The position numbers and the translations under genes are program-made. From Caulobacter soli (GTDB lineage Bacteria > Pseudomonadota > Alphaproteobacteria > Caulobacterales > Caulobacteraceae): a stretch of DNA of 64,000 nucleotides. The stretch spans positions 3,038,001 to 3,102,000 of the forward strand of contig NZ_CP049199.1 in assembly GCF_011045195.1 (NCBI RefSeq), in the 5' to 3' direction. This document shows, one piece after another, positions 43,161 to 53,663 of the stretch; the stretch's first letter is position 1, and each line of letters opens with the position of its first letter. The notes under the pieces are model-generated. The model was not told the DNA's origin and made no database searches. It saw nothing but the letters and a program-made list of their open reading frames with translations.

Positions 43161-43964
43161 GTGAACGCCCCCCAGCACGCCAAGACCGTCACCTCTCTGT
43201 CGAACAACACCGTCAAGGCCGTCCGCGCCCTGCATATGCGCAAGGAACGCGAGGAGAGCGGCCTGTTCCTGGCCGAGGGCCTGAAGATCGTCATCGAGGC
43301 GATCGACTGCGGCCACGCGCCCAAGATCCTGATGTACGGTCGCGACGCCGCCGATCACCCGATGCTGCAGAAGGCCAGCCAAGCCTGCCTGAAGGCCGGC
43401 GGCGAAGTGATCGAGGTCAATCGCGAGATCCTCGAAAAGGTCTCGCGCCGCGACAATCCGCAGGCGGTGGTCGGGGTGTTCAAGCAGGTCTACACGCCGC
43501 TCAGCGCCATCGTGCCGCAGAGCGCCCCGTGCTGGGTGGCCATGCAGGCCGTGCGCGATCCCGGCAACCTGGGCACCGTGATCCGCACCGCCGACGCGGC
43601 CGGCTGCGGCGGGGTGATCCTGGTCGGCGACTGCGTGGATCCCTATTCGGTCGAGGGGGTGCGGGCCACCATGGGCTCGATCTTCGCGGTCAAGATCGCC
43701 AAGGCCAGCATCCAGGAGTTCCTGGCCTGGCGCGACGAGTGGCCCGGCAGCGTGGTCGGCACCCTGCTGACCGCCACGGTCGACCACAAGAGCGCCGACT
43801 ATGTGAAGCCGTCGCTGATCCTGATGGGCAACGAGCAGCAGGGTTTGCCGCCCGAACTGGCCGCCGCCTGCGACGTCAACGTCAAGATCCCGATGCGCGG
43901 CCGGGCCGACAGCCTGAACCTGTCGGTGGCGACGGGGATCATGATCTACACGGTGACCGGCTAG
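43161..43964 (+). CDS. TrmH/SpoU-family RNA 2'-O-methyltransferase
   Basis: 267 residues from GTG 43161. SPOUT-fold signatures: RDPGNLGTVIRTADAAGCGGVILVGD (motif 1 with N-x-G-T), LILMGNEQQGLPPEL (motif 2), and IPMRGRADSLNLSVATGIM (motif 3). The N-terminal substrate-binding domain begins LSNNTVKAVRALHMRKERE. It methylates tRNA or 23S rRNA ribose; which is not determined. The stop TAG overlaps the next gene's GTG by one base, so a three-gene operon runs 42256-44647. Confidence 0.94.
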   Translation: MNAPQHAKTVTSLSNNTVKAVRALHMRKEREESGLFLAEGLKIVIEAIDCGHAPKILMYGRDAADHPMLQKASQACLKAGGEVIEVNREILEKVSRRDNPQAVVGVFKQVYTPLSAIVPQSAPCWVAMQAVRDPGNLGTVIRTADAAGCGGVILVGDCVDPYSVEGVRATMGSIFAVKIAKASIQEFLAWRDEWPGSVVGTLLTATVDHKSADYVKPSLILMGNEQQGLPPELAAACDVNVKIPMRGRADSLNLSVATGIMIYTVTG

Positions 43965-44647
43965 TGCGATCGCGGCGGGGCGTGAGCGTAGCGATCGTCC
44001 TGGCGCTGAGCGCCGTCGCTTCCATGGCTGGCGCCCAAGACGAGCCCGCTCCCGTCGCCTCCATCGAGGCCCCCGCCGACGCGACGCCAGCGATCGGCTC
44101 GGGCCCCTATCGCTACCAGATGACGCTCCGCTACGGCCAGGGCGAGGCCGAGCGGCGCATGCCGTTCGCCCTCAGCCTAAAAGAAGGCCTCCTGCCGTTC
44201 GTGGCCGAGGAGAAGGCGGTCTGGCGCGGCGTGACCGACGACGAAGGCCGCACGCCCGTCTTCGCCCTGCCGAACAGGATCACCGCCAAGGATGTGTTGT
44301 TTCGCCCGCGGCTCGGCGACGGTCCGCTGGGCGAGCAGATGCAGTTCGTCTCCGAGGCCGACGGCCATGGCCTGACGCTCCACTATCGGCTGGTGCTGTG
44401 CACCAGTCCGCCCCAGCAGTTCTCCGGCCTGTCCGACGGCGACGGCGTCACCGCCTACGCCGCCTCGACCACCCCGGCGCATATTCTGGCCTACGCCCTG
44501 GATGACGATCCCCACTTCGTCGGGCGCGACGAGGTGTTGTTCTGGACCGACAAGGCCGAGCCTGGCGTCGATGTCCTGGACCGCAAAGCCGTCAAGGCGC
44601 GGGCTAAGCAATTGAAGGCCAACCGCAAGGCCTGCAAGAAGGCCTAG
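43964..44647 (+). CDS. Secreted hypothetical protein
   Basis: 227 residues from GTG 43964, overlapping the upstream stop (TAGTG); GTG at 43982 is an alternative. The signal peptide VRSRRGVSVAIVLALSAVASMAGAQ is clear. Mature protein: SGPYRYQMTLRYGQGEAERRMPFALSLK, VFALPNRITAKDVLFRPRLG, ending in a Lys/Ala-rich tail. Beta-rich; no family recognised. It is translationally linked to a TrmH-type methyltransferase, though the two are unlikely to share a compartment. Confidence 0.75.
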   Translation: MRSRRGVSVAIVLALSAVASMAGAQDEPAPVASIEAPADATPAIGSGPYRYQMTLRYGQGEAERRMPFALSLKEGLLPFVAEEKAVWRGVTDDEGRTPVFALPNRITAKDVLFRPRLGDGPLGEQMQFVSEADGHGLTLHYRLVLCTSPPQQFSGLSDGDGVTAYAASTTPAHILAYALDDDPHFVGRDEVLFWTDKAEPGVDVLDRKAVKARAKQLKANRKACKKA

Positions 44648-44840
44648 CCGCGACTGGGGCCATTCGCACCGTGCCGAACCTTAAGTCCCCAAGATCGCAC
44701 AAGATATGCTATGATGTGTGGGCGCGTCGGATCTCGACGCCCTTTTCACTCTCAGAAACGCACACCCCGCGACGGTTCGTTCCGCCCTCGGCAGAACGGA
44801 CAGTCGCTGTTGCGTCTCTTATGCGGACGACGAAGACGCC

Positions 44841-45140
44841 ATGGCTCAACGCGCGGAAATCACCAGCATCGCCCGGAACGGGCGCCACAGCACCTACGAG
44901 CGGATCACCCACGTCTGCGGCGGCGTCGACAAGCCGTGGAAGCTGACGATCAAGGAAGCCATCAAGCTGATCGACACCGGCAAGTGGCAGTTCTTCGTCA
45001 TGCGGGACGGCGCGCCGGTGAAGGTCGAGGCGCTGAACAGCCGCACGGGCTGCCGGTATCTTAAGACGGCCAACGACCGGTACGAGCCGCACGACATGCT
45101 GGCCTTGCCCGACTGCCCGGCCGACGAGGCCGTGGCCTGA
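44841..45140 (+). CDS. DUF3892-family small protein
   Basis: 99 residues from ATG 44841. Pattern of DUF3892: ITSIARNGRHSTYERITHVCGG, KPWKLTIKEAIKLIDTGKWQFFVM, APVKVEALNSRTGCRYLKTANDRYEPHDMLALPDCP. The 'YLKTxxD...LLxLPxC' ending is diagnostic. Function unknown; proteins of this family are often small cytosolic accessory proteins. ATG was chosen over a longer in-frame extension (44718) that is not conserved in type. Single gene; a hairpin with one A-C mismatch at about 45149-45174 (GGGGACGGGCC / GGCCCGCCCCC) follows the stop. Confidence 0.82.
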   Translation: MAQRAEITSIARNGRHSTYERITHVCGGVDKPWKLTIKEAIKLIDTGKWQFFVMRDGAPVKVEALNSRTGCRYLKTANDRYEPHDMLALPDCPADEAVA

Positions 45141-45148
45141 CGCCAGGC

Positions 45149-45177
45149 GAATGGGGACGGGCCGACAGGCCCGCCCC
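45149..45177. terminator. Bidirectional hairpin between convergent genes
   Basis: Stem GGGGACGGGCC / GGCCCGCCCCC with a GACA loop and one mismatch, in the 48-bp gap between DUF3892 and the DUF2147 stop at 45189. No run of T follows on either strand, so its strength is uncertain. Confidence 0.5.
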
Positions 45178-45188
45178 CGCTTGGCGAA

Positions 45189-45608
45189 CTACTTGATGCG
45201 CGTCCACTTCTCGGTCTTGCAGAAGGGCGCCACGATGCAGCCCTTGAGCTTCAGCTCATTGGCCGAGACCACGGTGATCGTGCCCGAATAGGTGCCGCCG
45301 TCCGCGGCGTTGTAGACCTTACCGCCGGTCCACTTGGACGGGCCGCCGGTGAAGTCGTACAGCATCTGCATGTTCTTCAGGGGCCGGCCACGCAAGGACG
45401 CGTCCTTATTCTTCTCGTCCTTGACGGTCGGATCCTTCTTGATGTGATCCGAATTGACCAGCTTGCCGCACAGGCTGTTGCCGCAGCGGCTGATCTCGAC
45501 CTGGCCGCCATTGGTCTGGGTCTGCCACAGGCCCGTGGCGTCCTGGGCGAAGGCCGAGGCGGAAACGGCGGACAGGGCCAGCGCGGCGGCGAGGATAGGC
45601 AATCTCAT
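45189..45608 (-). CDS. Secreted DUF2147-family protein (second copy)
   Basis: 139 residues with signal peptide MRLPILAAALALSAVSASAFAQ. Mature part: TGLWQTQTNGGQVEISRCGNSLCGKLV, RPLKNMQMLYDFTGGPSKWTGGKVYNAADGGTYSG, LKLKGCIVAPFCKTEKWTRI. The D/TGLWxT, CG-x-x-x-C-G-K and GTY motifs are the complete DUF2147 set, closer to the family consensus than the protein at 5780. Probably a periplasmic beta-barrel binding protein. Function unknown. ATG at 45608. Confidence 0.9.
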   Translation of the reverse strand: MRLPILAAALALSAVSASAFAQDATGLWQTQTNGGQVEISRCGNSLCGKLVNSDHIKKDPTVKDEKNKDASLRGRPLKNMQMLYDFTGGPSKWTGGKVYNAADGGTYSGTITVVSANELKLKGCIVAPFCKTEKWTRIK

Positions 45609-45703
45609 GGGGTCGTCTCCCTAGTTGTTATCCCTTTCTAACGCGCGTTCGGCTGAACCGGCCATGAATTGATGGCCAAGTTCGAACAAGCCTGGCCGAT
45701 CTC

Positions 45704-46309
45704 CTAGAAGGTCCGGCGTTTCGAGGACGGGCTCGAGCAGGTCGTATAGCTGTCGGCGTTGAGCCTTCCGGCCACCATGCCCAGCTTGGCCGGCAGGTCG
45801 CGGATGTGCGAAGCGCCGGTTTCCTTGACCGCCGCCAGGGCCACGCTGCCGCAGGCGAAGGCGTCCTGCGCGGCGTCGTGGTGCTTGAAGTCCACGCCCA
45901 GGAAGTCGCAGACGGCGTTCAGCTTGGCCGACGGCAGGTCCGGCCAGGTGTTCTTGGCCACCTGCACCGTGCAGATGTAGTCGAAGCAGGGAAACGCCAG
46001 GCCATAGAGCTCGCAGGTGCGACGCATCACGCTGATGTCGAACGACGCATTGTGGGCGATCACCGTCGCCGTCTCGATCCGGGGCCGCAGCCGCGCCAGC
46101 ACGTCCGGAAACGCATCGGCGTCCTCGACATCGGCGGGGCGGATGCCGTGGACGGCGATGTTCCAGCCCGAGAACCGCATGTCGATCGGCCGGATATAGT
46201 GGTGCTCCACCTCGGTGATCCGTCCGTCCTCGATCCAGGCCAGGCCGATGGCGCAGGGGCTGGAGCGTTGTTCGTTGGCGGTCTCGAAGTCGATGGCGAC
46301 GACGGGCAT
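45704..46309 (-). CDS. DEDDh 3'-5' exonuclease (DNA pol III epsilon-like)
   Basis: 201 residues. Exo I: VVAIDFETANEQRSSPCAIG (Asp-x-Glu). Exo II: VIAHNASFDISVMRR. Exo III: HHDAAQDAFACG with the His and Asp that complete DEDDh. It starts 1 nt after the ligA stop on the same strand, so the two are co-transcribed, pointing to DNA repair. As a stand-alone epsilon-like exonuclease it is not dnaQ itself. Substrate may be DNA or RNA. Confidence 0.92.
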   Translation of the reverse strand: MPVVAIDFETANEQRSSPCAIGLAWIEDGRITEVEHHYIRPIDMRFSGWNIAVHGIRPADVEDADAFPDVLARLRPRIETATVIAHNASFDISVMRRTCELYGLAFPCFDYICTVQVAKNTWPDLPSAKLNAVCDFLGVDFKHHDAAQDAFACGSVALAAVKETGASHIRDLPAKLGMVAGRLNADSYTTCSSPSSKRRTF

Positions 46310-46310
46310 C

Positions 46311-48689
<2,379 letters not shown>

Positions 48690-48730
48690 CTAGCGGGGGG
48701 CGGATGTTCCGGGGAGGATTTTGTAGCGAC

Positions 48731-48861
48731 CACTTCCCCCTACGGACCGCTTCGCGGTCGTCTTCCCCCGGAGGGGGAAGAGCCTCCTTGGCGAACGCAG
48801 CACGAGGCTCCGCCCCCTACGGGGGCGGACAGACGGCGAAGCCGTCAGGTGGGGGCAAGTG
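48731..48861 (-). repeat. Four-hairpin palindromic array, copy B
   Basis: Same array as at 11140 and 1470: closing ends CACTTCCCCC / GGGGGCAAGTG (one G lost at the left), hairpins GACCGC/GCGGTC, CTTCCCCC/GGGGGAAG, CCGCCCCC/GGGGGCGG, GACGGC/GCCGTC, with a slightly longer insert before the third hairpin. On the minus strand it directly follows RNA-like element copy B, in the same relative order and spacing as copy A. Confidence 0.88.
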
Positions 48862-49325
48862 GGTGTGATCTCACGCCAAAGGCCATGAGTTGGTGGGAAG
48901 GGTGCGAAGCGCCCGGGCCTCGCCCGGAGTAGCTTTGATTTGAGTACCGTTTCGACGAAGTTCAGGCGCTTCGCGTGGAACCGTTTTCCAGAAGCCTTCG
49001 GATCGCGGATTTTTAACCCGCTCCGATGGAGGCCCCCGACGGGCGGAGAGTCGGCTGAACTCTCCGGACCGTGCGAGCGATTTCAGCCCGCACCTGCTGC
49101 GTTCGCCGATCCCTCGCCGCCTGGGCTTCGTCCTGTGTTTCAAGGAACCTGCCCAGGACGTCCGAAGCGTCACTCAAGACCACCGACGAGCGCTTCCCGC
49201 TCGACCACCCCTGAAAGCCGTTCGGTCGCCGGCCGGACGCCCTCCCCGTGCTCTCAGGTGGGATCAGGATACGGGCGGTCTGGAGGGGTGAGGATAGATT
49301 GGGGTCGAGAAAGTTCAGGGCTTTG
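48862..49325 (-). ncRNA. Candidate large structured RNA element, copy B
   Basis: Homologous, on minus, to 10675-11139 on plus. Blocks: GTATCCTG-N2-CCCACCT (49272-49256), GGTCGAGCGGGAAGC (49206-49192), GGTCCGG (49070-49064), CTTCGTCGAAACGGTA (48960-48945), TTGGCGTG-N-GATCACAC (near 48870). Stems 49093-49086/49078-49071 and 49065-49059/49051-49045 correspond to differently sequenced stems of copy A. On the minus strand the first contains a G-U pair where plus would have an A-C mismatch, which supports minus-strand RNA. A perfect 8-bp inverted repeat AAGTTCAG/CTGAACTT (49311-49339) lies at its 5' edge. Open frames here (for example 48871-49173) are not conserved in frame in copy A. Confidence 0.5.
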
Positions 49326-49441
49326 AAATCTCTGAACTTCAATCTCCATCCGCCGAGGATAAACGCCTGCTGACGGAGACACACGTATGCGCGTGCCTCC
49401 AGGCCCGCACCTTGCTCTCAGACGGCCAAGGAGCCCGCCGC

Positions 49442-50566
49442 ATGTCCCGAACCGCCACGATGTCCCAGGCCGGCCTGTCGCGCGGCGGCGCCCTGGACCT
49501 TCTGCGGTTCGTCGCGGCGCTGTTCATCGTGCTCTATCACGTGGCCGAGCGCGCGCCGGTGTCGCTGTTCGCCATCCATCCGGCCTTCGGGCGCGGCTAT
49601 CTGGCCACCGATTTCTTCCTGATGCTGTCGGGCTATGTGCTGGCCAAGACCTACGGCCCGCGCGTGCTCGGCCCCAAGGATCAGGGAGGGGGCGTGAGCA
49701 CCGCCGAATTCCTCAAGCGCCGCCTGCTGCGCATCTGGCCCGCCCACCTGGTCATGCTGGCCCTGTTCGTGGCCTTCGTTCTGGTCACCGGCGCCATCGG
49801 CCTGGCCCCGCAGAACCCGCAGTGGTTCCAGTGGAGCCAGTTGCCGCCGCAGGTCTTCCTGGTGCAGGCTTGGTTCGTGCCCGGCGCGTCGGGCTGGAAC
49901 ATGCCGACCTGGACCCTGTCGGCCCTGATCGTCTGCTACGCCGGCTTCCCGGCCGCCTGGCGCGCCACGGCCAGGATCGCCTCGCCCTGGACCACCCTGG
50001 CGATCGGCGTGGCGCTGTTCCTGGCCGTCGACCACGCCGCCAAGGTCGTGACGGGCATCCCCGCCCACCAGTTGCCGTTGCGCTTCGGCCTGGTGCGGGG
50101 GATCCCGCTGTTCGTCCTGGGCATGCTGATCGCCCGTCTGCCCACCACGATCGCACCGCGCCTGGCCGATGGCCTGGCCATCCTGGCCGGGGTCGGCGTC
50201 CTGGCCCTGCAGGTCGCTGGCCGCTTCGACCACGCCAGCCTGGCCCTGCTGGGCCTGCTGATCTACGCCGCCGGCGCTTCGGGAGCCAAGGGTTGGGGCT
50301 GGGCCGGCCTGGCGGGTCGCCTGTCGTTCTCGCTGTTCCTGAGCAACCAACTGGTCGCCGTGGTCTGGTTCGGCCTGCTGCGGGCGGTCGAGAGCAAGCT
50401 GGGCGTCCAGGGCCCGATGTTGTGGGTCGCCTGGGCCCTGGCCCTGCCCGCCTGCGTCGCGGCCGCCTGGCTGTTCGAACGCTTCGTCGACGCGCCGTTG
50501 CAGGTGTGGATCAGGGGCTGGTCGCGGAAGGATACAGCGGCCAAGACCGAGCCGGCGCTCGCCTAA
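49442..50566 (+). CDS. Acyltransferase-3 family membrane protein (OafA/OpgC type)
   Basis: 374 residues from ATG 49442 (AGGAG upstream). Hallmark ALDLLRFVAALFIVLYHVAERAP with catalytic His in the first transmembrane segment; then ATDFFLMLSGYVLAKTYG, FLKRRLLRIWPAHLVMLALF, and about ten hydrophobic helices ending in FERFVDAPLQVWI. It O-acylates a sugar or surface polymer on the periplasmic or cytoplasmic membrane face. The substrate is unknown; no polysaccharide cluster is nearby. It follows element copy B in an isolated position. Confidence 0.92.
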   Translation: MSRTATMSQAGLSRGGALDLLRFVAALFIVLYHVAERAPVSLFAIHPAFGRGYLATDFFLMLSGYVLAKTYGPRVLGPKDQGGGVSTAEFLKRRLLRIWPAHLVMLALFVAFVLVTGAIGLAPQNPQWFQWSQLPPQVFLVQAWFVPGASGWNMPTWTLSALIVCYAGFPAAWRATARIASPWTTLAIGVALFLAVDHAAKVVTGIPAHQLPLRFGLVRGIPLFVLGMLIARLPTTIAPRLADGLAILAGVGVLALQVAGRFDHASLALLGLLIYAAGASGAKGWGWAGLAGRLSFSLFLSNQLVAVVWFGLLRAVESKLGVQGPMLWVAWALALPACVAAAWLFERFVDAPLQVWIRGWSRKDTAAKTEPALA

Positions 50567-50584
50567 TTCTCGACACCCCACCGT

Positions 50585-50692
50585 TGTCATCCCGGAAAGC
50601 GCGCAGCGCTTGTCCGGGACCCAGGTGAACCGCACCGCATCTGCCCAGTCCCCTGGGTCACGGACAGCCACTGCGGGGCTTCCGAGATGACA
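50585..50692. repeat. Palindromic TCATCCCGG-type interspersed repeat
   Basis: 108 bp with imperfect 41-bp inverted ends: TGTCATCCCGGAAAGCGCGC ... and its complement ... CCTGGGTCACGGACAGCCAC, meeting around a short centre. It lies between the convergent acyltransferase and recN. It shares the TCATCCCGG/CCGGGACCCAG core with the elements at 58078 and 59031 but differs elsewhere, so it belongs to a related class of extragenic repeats. Confidence 0.75.
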
Positions 50693-50720
50693 GCCGTTTG
50701 AGCTTTGCGGCGCGGTGGAA

Positions 50721-52415
50721 CTACCCGATCAGCGCCTTGGCCGCCGCCCGTGCGGCCTCGGTGACCTCGGCCCCCGACAGCATGCGGGCGATCTCTTCCT
50801 GGCGCTCGGCGGTCGACAGCGGTTCCACCCGGGTGCGGGTCGAGGTGTCGTCGCCGGACTTGGCGATCCGCCAGTGGGCGTCGGCCCGAGCCGCGACCTG
50901 GGCCGAATGGGTGACGACCAGCACCTGGGCGTTCGCCGCCAGGCGCTTCAGGCGCAGGCCCACCGCGTCGGCCACGGCCCCGCCCACGCCCTGGTCGACT
51001 TCGTCGAAGATCATCAGCGGCTGAGGACCTTCGCGGCCCGCCAGGGCCGCCTTCAGGGCCAGGGCGAAGCGGGCCAGTTCGCCGCCGGAGGCGATGGCCT
51101 CCATCGGGCCGAACGGCGCGCCGGGATTGGTCGAGATCTCGAAGGCCACGCGGTCGACGCCGGTGGGGCCCGCGCGATCCTCGTCGAGGGGCTCGACGGC
51201 GACGCGGAACCGGGCCTTTTCCAGCTTCAGCGGCGCCAGCTCGCTCTCGACGGCGGCGGCCAGGCGGTCGCCGGCGGCGCGGCGCTCGGCCGACAGGGCC
51301 TGGGCGGCGTAGAGATAGGCGTCGCGGGCGTCGGCGGCTTCCTGCTCGGCGGCCTTCAGGGCCTCGCCCGAAGTCTCGATGGCCTGCAGCTGGGCGGCGA
51401 ACTCGGCGCGCTTGCCGGGCAGCAGCTCGGTAGCGACGTTCAGCTTGCGGGCCATGGCGCGCAGAGCGAACAGACGCTCCTCGGCCTTTTCCAGGCGGTC
51501 GGGCTCGAACTCGAAGCTCTCGGCGGCGGCGTCGATGGCGGCGACGGCTTCCTGGGCCTCGACCAGGGCGCGGTCGACCGCCTCGCAGGCGGCGGCCAGG
51601 CGGGTGACGGCCGGACCGTCGGCGGGGGCGCCGGCCTGGATGGCGCGGTCGCGGGCCCGTTCCAGGGCGCGGAAGGCGCTGGCCAGCTTGCCCGACAGGG
51701 CGTCACCGCCCAGGGTTTCGCTGGCGGCGGCGATGTCGGCCAGGGCCTTCTCGGCCGAGCCCAGCAGGGCCCGCTCCTCGGCCAGGGCCGTCTCCTCGCC
51801 CTCGCGCGGATCCAGCCGGTCCAGCTCGGACAGGCGCAGGGTCAGTTCCTCGGTCTCGACGGCGGCGCGGTCAGCCAGGTCGCGCAGGGCGGCGGCCTTC
51901 TCGCGGGCGGCGCGCCAGCCGCTCCAGGCCGAGGCCACGGTCGCCACGCGGACCTGCCCGAAGGCGTCCAGCAGGGTGCGATGGGTGCGCACGTCCAGCA
52001 GGCCGACGGTCTCATGCTGGCCATGGACCTCCAGCAGCAGCGCGCCCAGGTCCTTGAGCACCCCGACGCTGGTGGCCTGGTCGTTGACGAAGGCCCTGGA
52101 GCGGCCGTCGGGCGACAGCTGGCGGCGCAGGACCAAGTCCTCGTCGCGGGCGTAGTCCAGGCCCTTGTCGTCCAGATAGGCGAAGGCGGCGTGGTCGGCC
52201 GGCAGGGCGAACATGGCCGTGGCGCTGGCGTGGCCGGCGGCTCCCCGACGAACGAGCCCCGCATCGGCCCGCGCGCCCGTCGCCAGGCCCAGGGCGTCCA
52301 GAATGATCGACTTGCCCGCCCCGGTCTCGCCGGTGAGCGCGGTCAGGCCCGGGCCGATGGCCAGGTCCAGGCTTTCGATGAGCACGACGTCGCGGATGGA
52401 GAGACCGATCAGCAT
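50721..52415 (-). CDS. recN: DNA repair protein RecN
   Basis: 564 residues, SMC-like ATPase for double-strand-break repair. Walker A is in GETGAGKSIILDAL at about residue 30. A long central coiled coil (about 160-400; Ala/Glu/Arg-rich heptads) is followed by the signature IASGGELARFALALKAALAG and Walker B LMIFDEVDQGVGGAVADAV, then VLVVTHSAQVAARADAHW. The N-terminal MLIGLSIRDVVLIESLDL is typical. It lies downstream of bamD on the same strand, which has its own terminator in between. Confidence 0.96.
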   Translation of the reverse strand: MLIGLSIRDVVLIESLDLAIGPGLTALTGETGAGKSIILDALGLATGARADAGLVRRGAAGHASATAMFALPADHAAFAYLDDKGLDYARDEDLVLRRQLSPDGRSRAFVNDQATSVGVLKDLGALLLEVHGQHETVGLLDVRTHRTLLDAFGQVRVATVASAWSGWRAAREKAAALRDLADRAAVETEELTLRLSELDRLDPREGEETALAEERALLGSAEKALADIAAASETLGGDALSGKLASAFRALERARDRAIQAGAPADGPAVTRLAAACEAVDRALVEAQEAVAAIDAAAESFEFEPDRLEKAEERLFALRAMARKLNVATELLPGKRAEFAAQLQAIETSGEALKAAEQEAADARDAYLYAAQALSAERRAAGDRLAAAVESELAPLKLEKARFRVAVEPLDEDRAGPTGVDRVAFEISTNPGAPFGPMEAIASGGELARFALALKAALAGREGPQPLMIFDEVDQGVGGAVADAVGLRLKRLAANAQVLVVTHSAQVAARADAHWRIAKSGDDTSTRTRVEPLSTAERQEEIARMLSGAEVTEAARAAAKALIG

Positions 52416-52505
52416 GTCGCGCAGGATCGCCGGGAATCACGGTTTTTCATAGAGGGCTTGTTCTCGTCACGTTCTCACCGGCTTTTGGAGCCGAGCCGGA
52501 ACGGA

Positions 52506-52537
52506 AAACGGGCCGATCCTGGAGGATCGGCCCGTTT
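52506..52537 (-). terminator. bamD terminator
   Basis: Perfect 14-bp stem AAACGGGCCGATCC / GGATCGGCCCGTTT with a 4-nt loop, starting 5 nt after the bamD stop. On minus it is followed by TTTTCCG, making a plausible intrinsic terminator. Confidence 0.85.
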
Positions 52538-52542
52538 GAAAT

Positions 52543-53463
52543 CTACATCCCCAGGACGCCCCTCAGGCCGCCCTTCTTGGTCTTGGTCGCGCCTGGCGGG
52601 GCCAGGGTGGTGTCCTTGTCGTGGATCAGGCGATCCAGCATGTTCTTCTTGTTGCCGGCCTTCAGCGGCTCGACGGCGGGCTTGAGGCCGTTGTTGGTCA
52701 GCAGCTTGTAGGCCTCGGCGTACCAGGCGTCGCCCGGGAAGTTGTAGCCCAGCACCGCGCCGTTGCGCTTGGCCTCGTCCAGCAAGCCCAGGGTCAGGTA
52801 GCTCTCGACCAGGCGGTAGAGGGCTTCGGGCGTGTGCGAGGTGGTCTGGTGGCGATCCACCACGGTGCGGAAACGGCCGATGGCCGCCAGGGTCTGGCCG
52901 TTCTTCAGATAGTAGCGGCCGATCGTCATTTCCTTGCCGGCCAGCTGGTCGCTGACCATGTCGATCTTCAGGCGCGCGTCCTGGGCGTATTCCGAGTTGG
53001 GATAGCGCTGGACCACGTCGCGCAGCGCGGCCATGGCCTGCTCGGTGGCGGCCTGGTCGCGGTTCACGTCGACGATCTGCTCGAAATAGCAGATGGCCTT
53101 CAGATAGTAGGCGTACGAGGCCGACGGGTTGCCCGGGTACAGGCCGATGAAGCGGTCGGCGTCCGAGATCGCCTCGCTGTACTGGTTGCCCTGGTAGTGC
53201 GCGTAGCCGGTCATCAGGATCGAGCGGCGCGACCATTCCGAATAGGGGTGTTGGCGCTCGACCTCGCGGAAGTAGTCGACGGCCTCGTTCCAGTTGCCGC
53301 GGTCCAGGCGGTTGGCGCCGGTCGAATAGAGCAGCTCCACCGGGCGCTCTTCATAGGCCAGAGACGGCTTCTTGTGTTTGCCCGCGCAGGCGGAGACCGA
53401 CAGGGCGACCAGCACGGCGGTCGCGACGGTAGCGGCCTGGCGTCCCGAGAAATTACGAAGCAC
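52543..53463 (-). CDS. bamD: Outer membrane assembly factor BamD
   Basis: 306 residues from GTG 53463 (GAGGGTGAAA upstream). Lipoprotein signal ending SVSAC (Cys about 26). Tetratricopeptide-like repeats follow: RPVELLYSTGANRLDRGNWNEAVDYFREVERQHPYSEWSRRS, then NQYSEAISDADRFIGLYPGNPSASYAYYLKAICYF, ... IGRYYLKNGQTLAAIGRFRTVVDRHQTTSHTPEALYRLVESYLTLG. This is the conserved BamD/ComL pattern. With BamA it folds outer-membrane proteins. lpxC lies upstream on the same strand, an order common in alphaproteobacteria. Confidence 0.95.
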   Translation of the reverse strand: MLRNFSGRQAATVATAVLVALSVSACAGKHKKPSLAYEERPVELLYSTGANRLDRGNWNEAVDYFREVERQHPYSEWSRRSILMTGYAHYQGNQYSEAISDADRFIGLYPGNPSASYAYYLKAICYFEQIVDVNRDQAATEQAMAALRDVVQRYPNSEYAQDARLKIDMVSDQLAGKEMTIGRYYLKNGQTLAAIGRFRTVVDRHQTTSHTPEALYRLVESYLTLGLLDEAKRNGAVLGYNFPGDAWYAEAYKLLTNNGLKPAVEPLKAGNKKNMLDRLIHDKDTTLAPPGATKTKKGGLRGVLGM

Positions 53464-53663
53464 GGACTTTTCACCCTCGAAGCAAACGTGCGCCCCTGCG
53501 CCGTGCAAGGCTTCTACACCACGCCGATGCGGGCGCAAATGGAAGCCGAGCCGTGACGAGGATACGCCCCAAGACGCAATCCCCCGAGGAATCCGCCCAA
53601 ACCCTACAGACATCGGCTTTTTGACCAAATCAGGTCGAAGACCGATGCGTTCGTATCAGATTG

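Noticed and set aside
48871..49173. 100-residue minus-strand ORF in the structured unit
   Set aside because: Its frame is broken by indels in copy A, and conservation follows stem pairing rather than codons.
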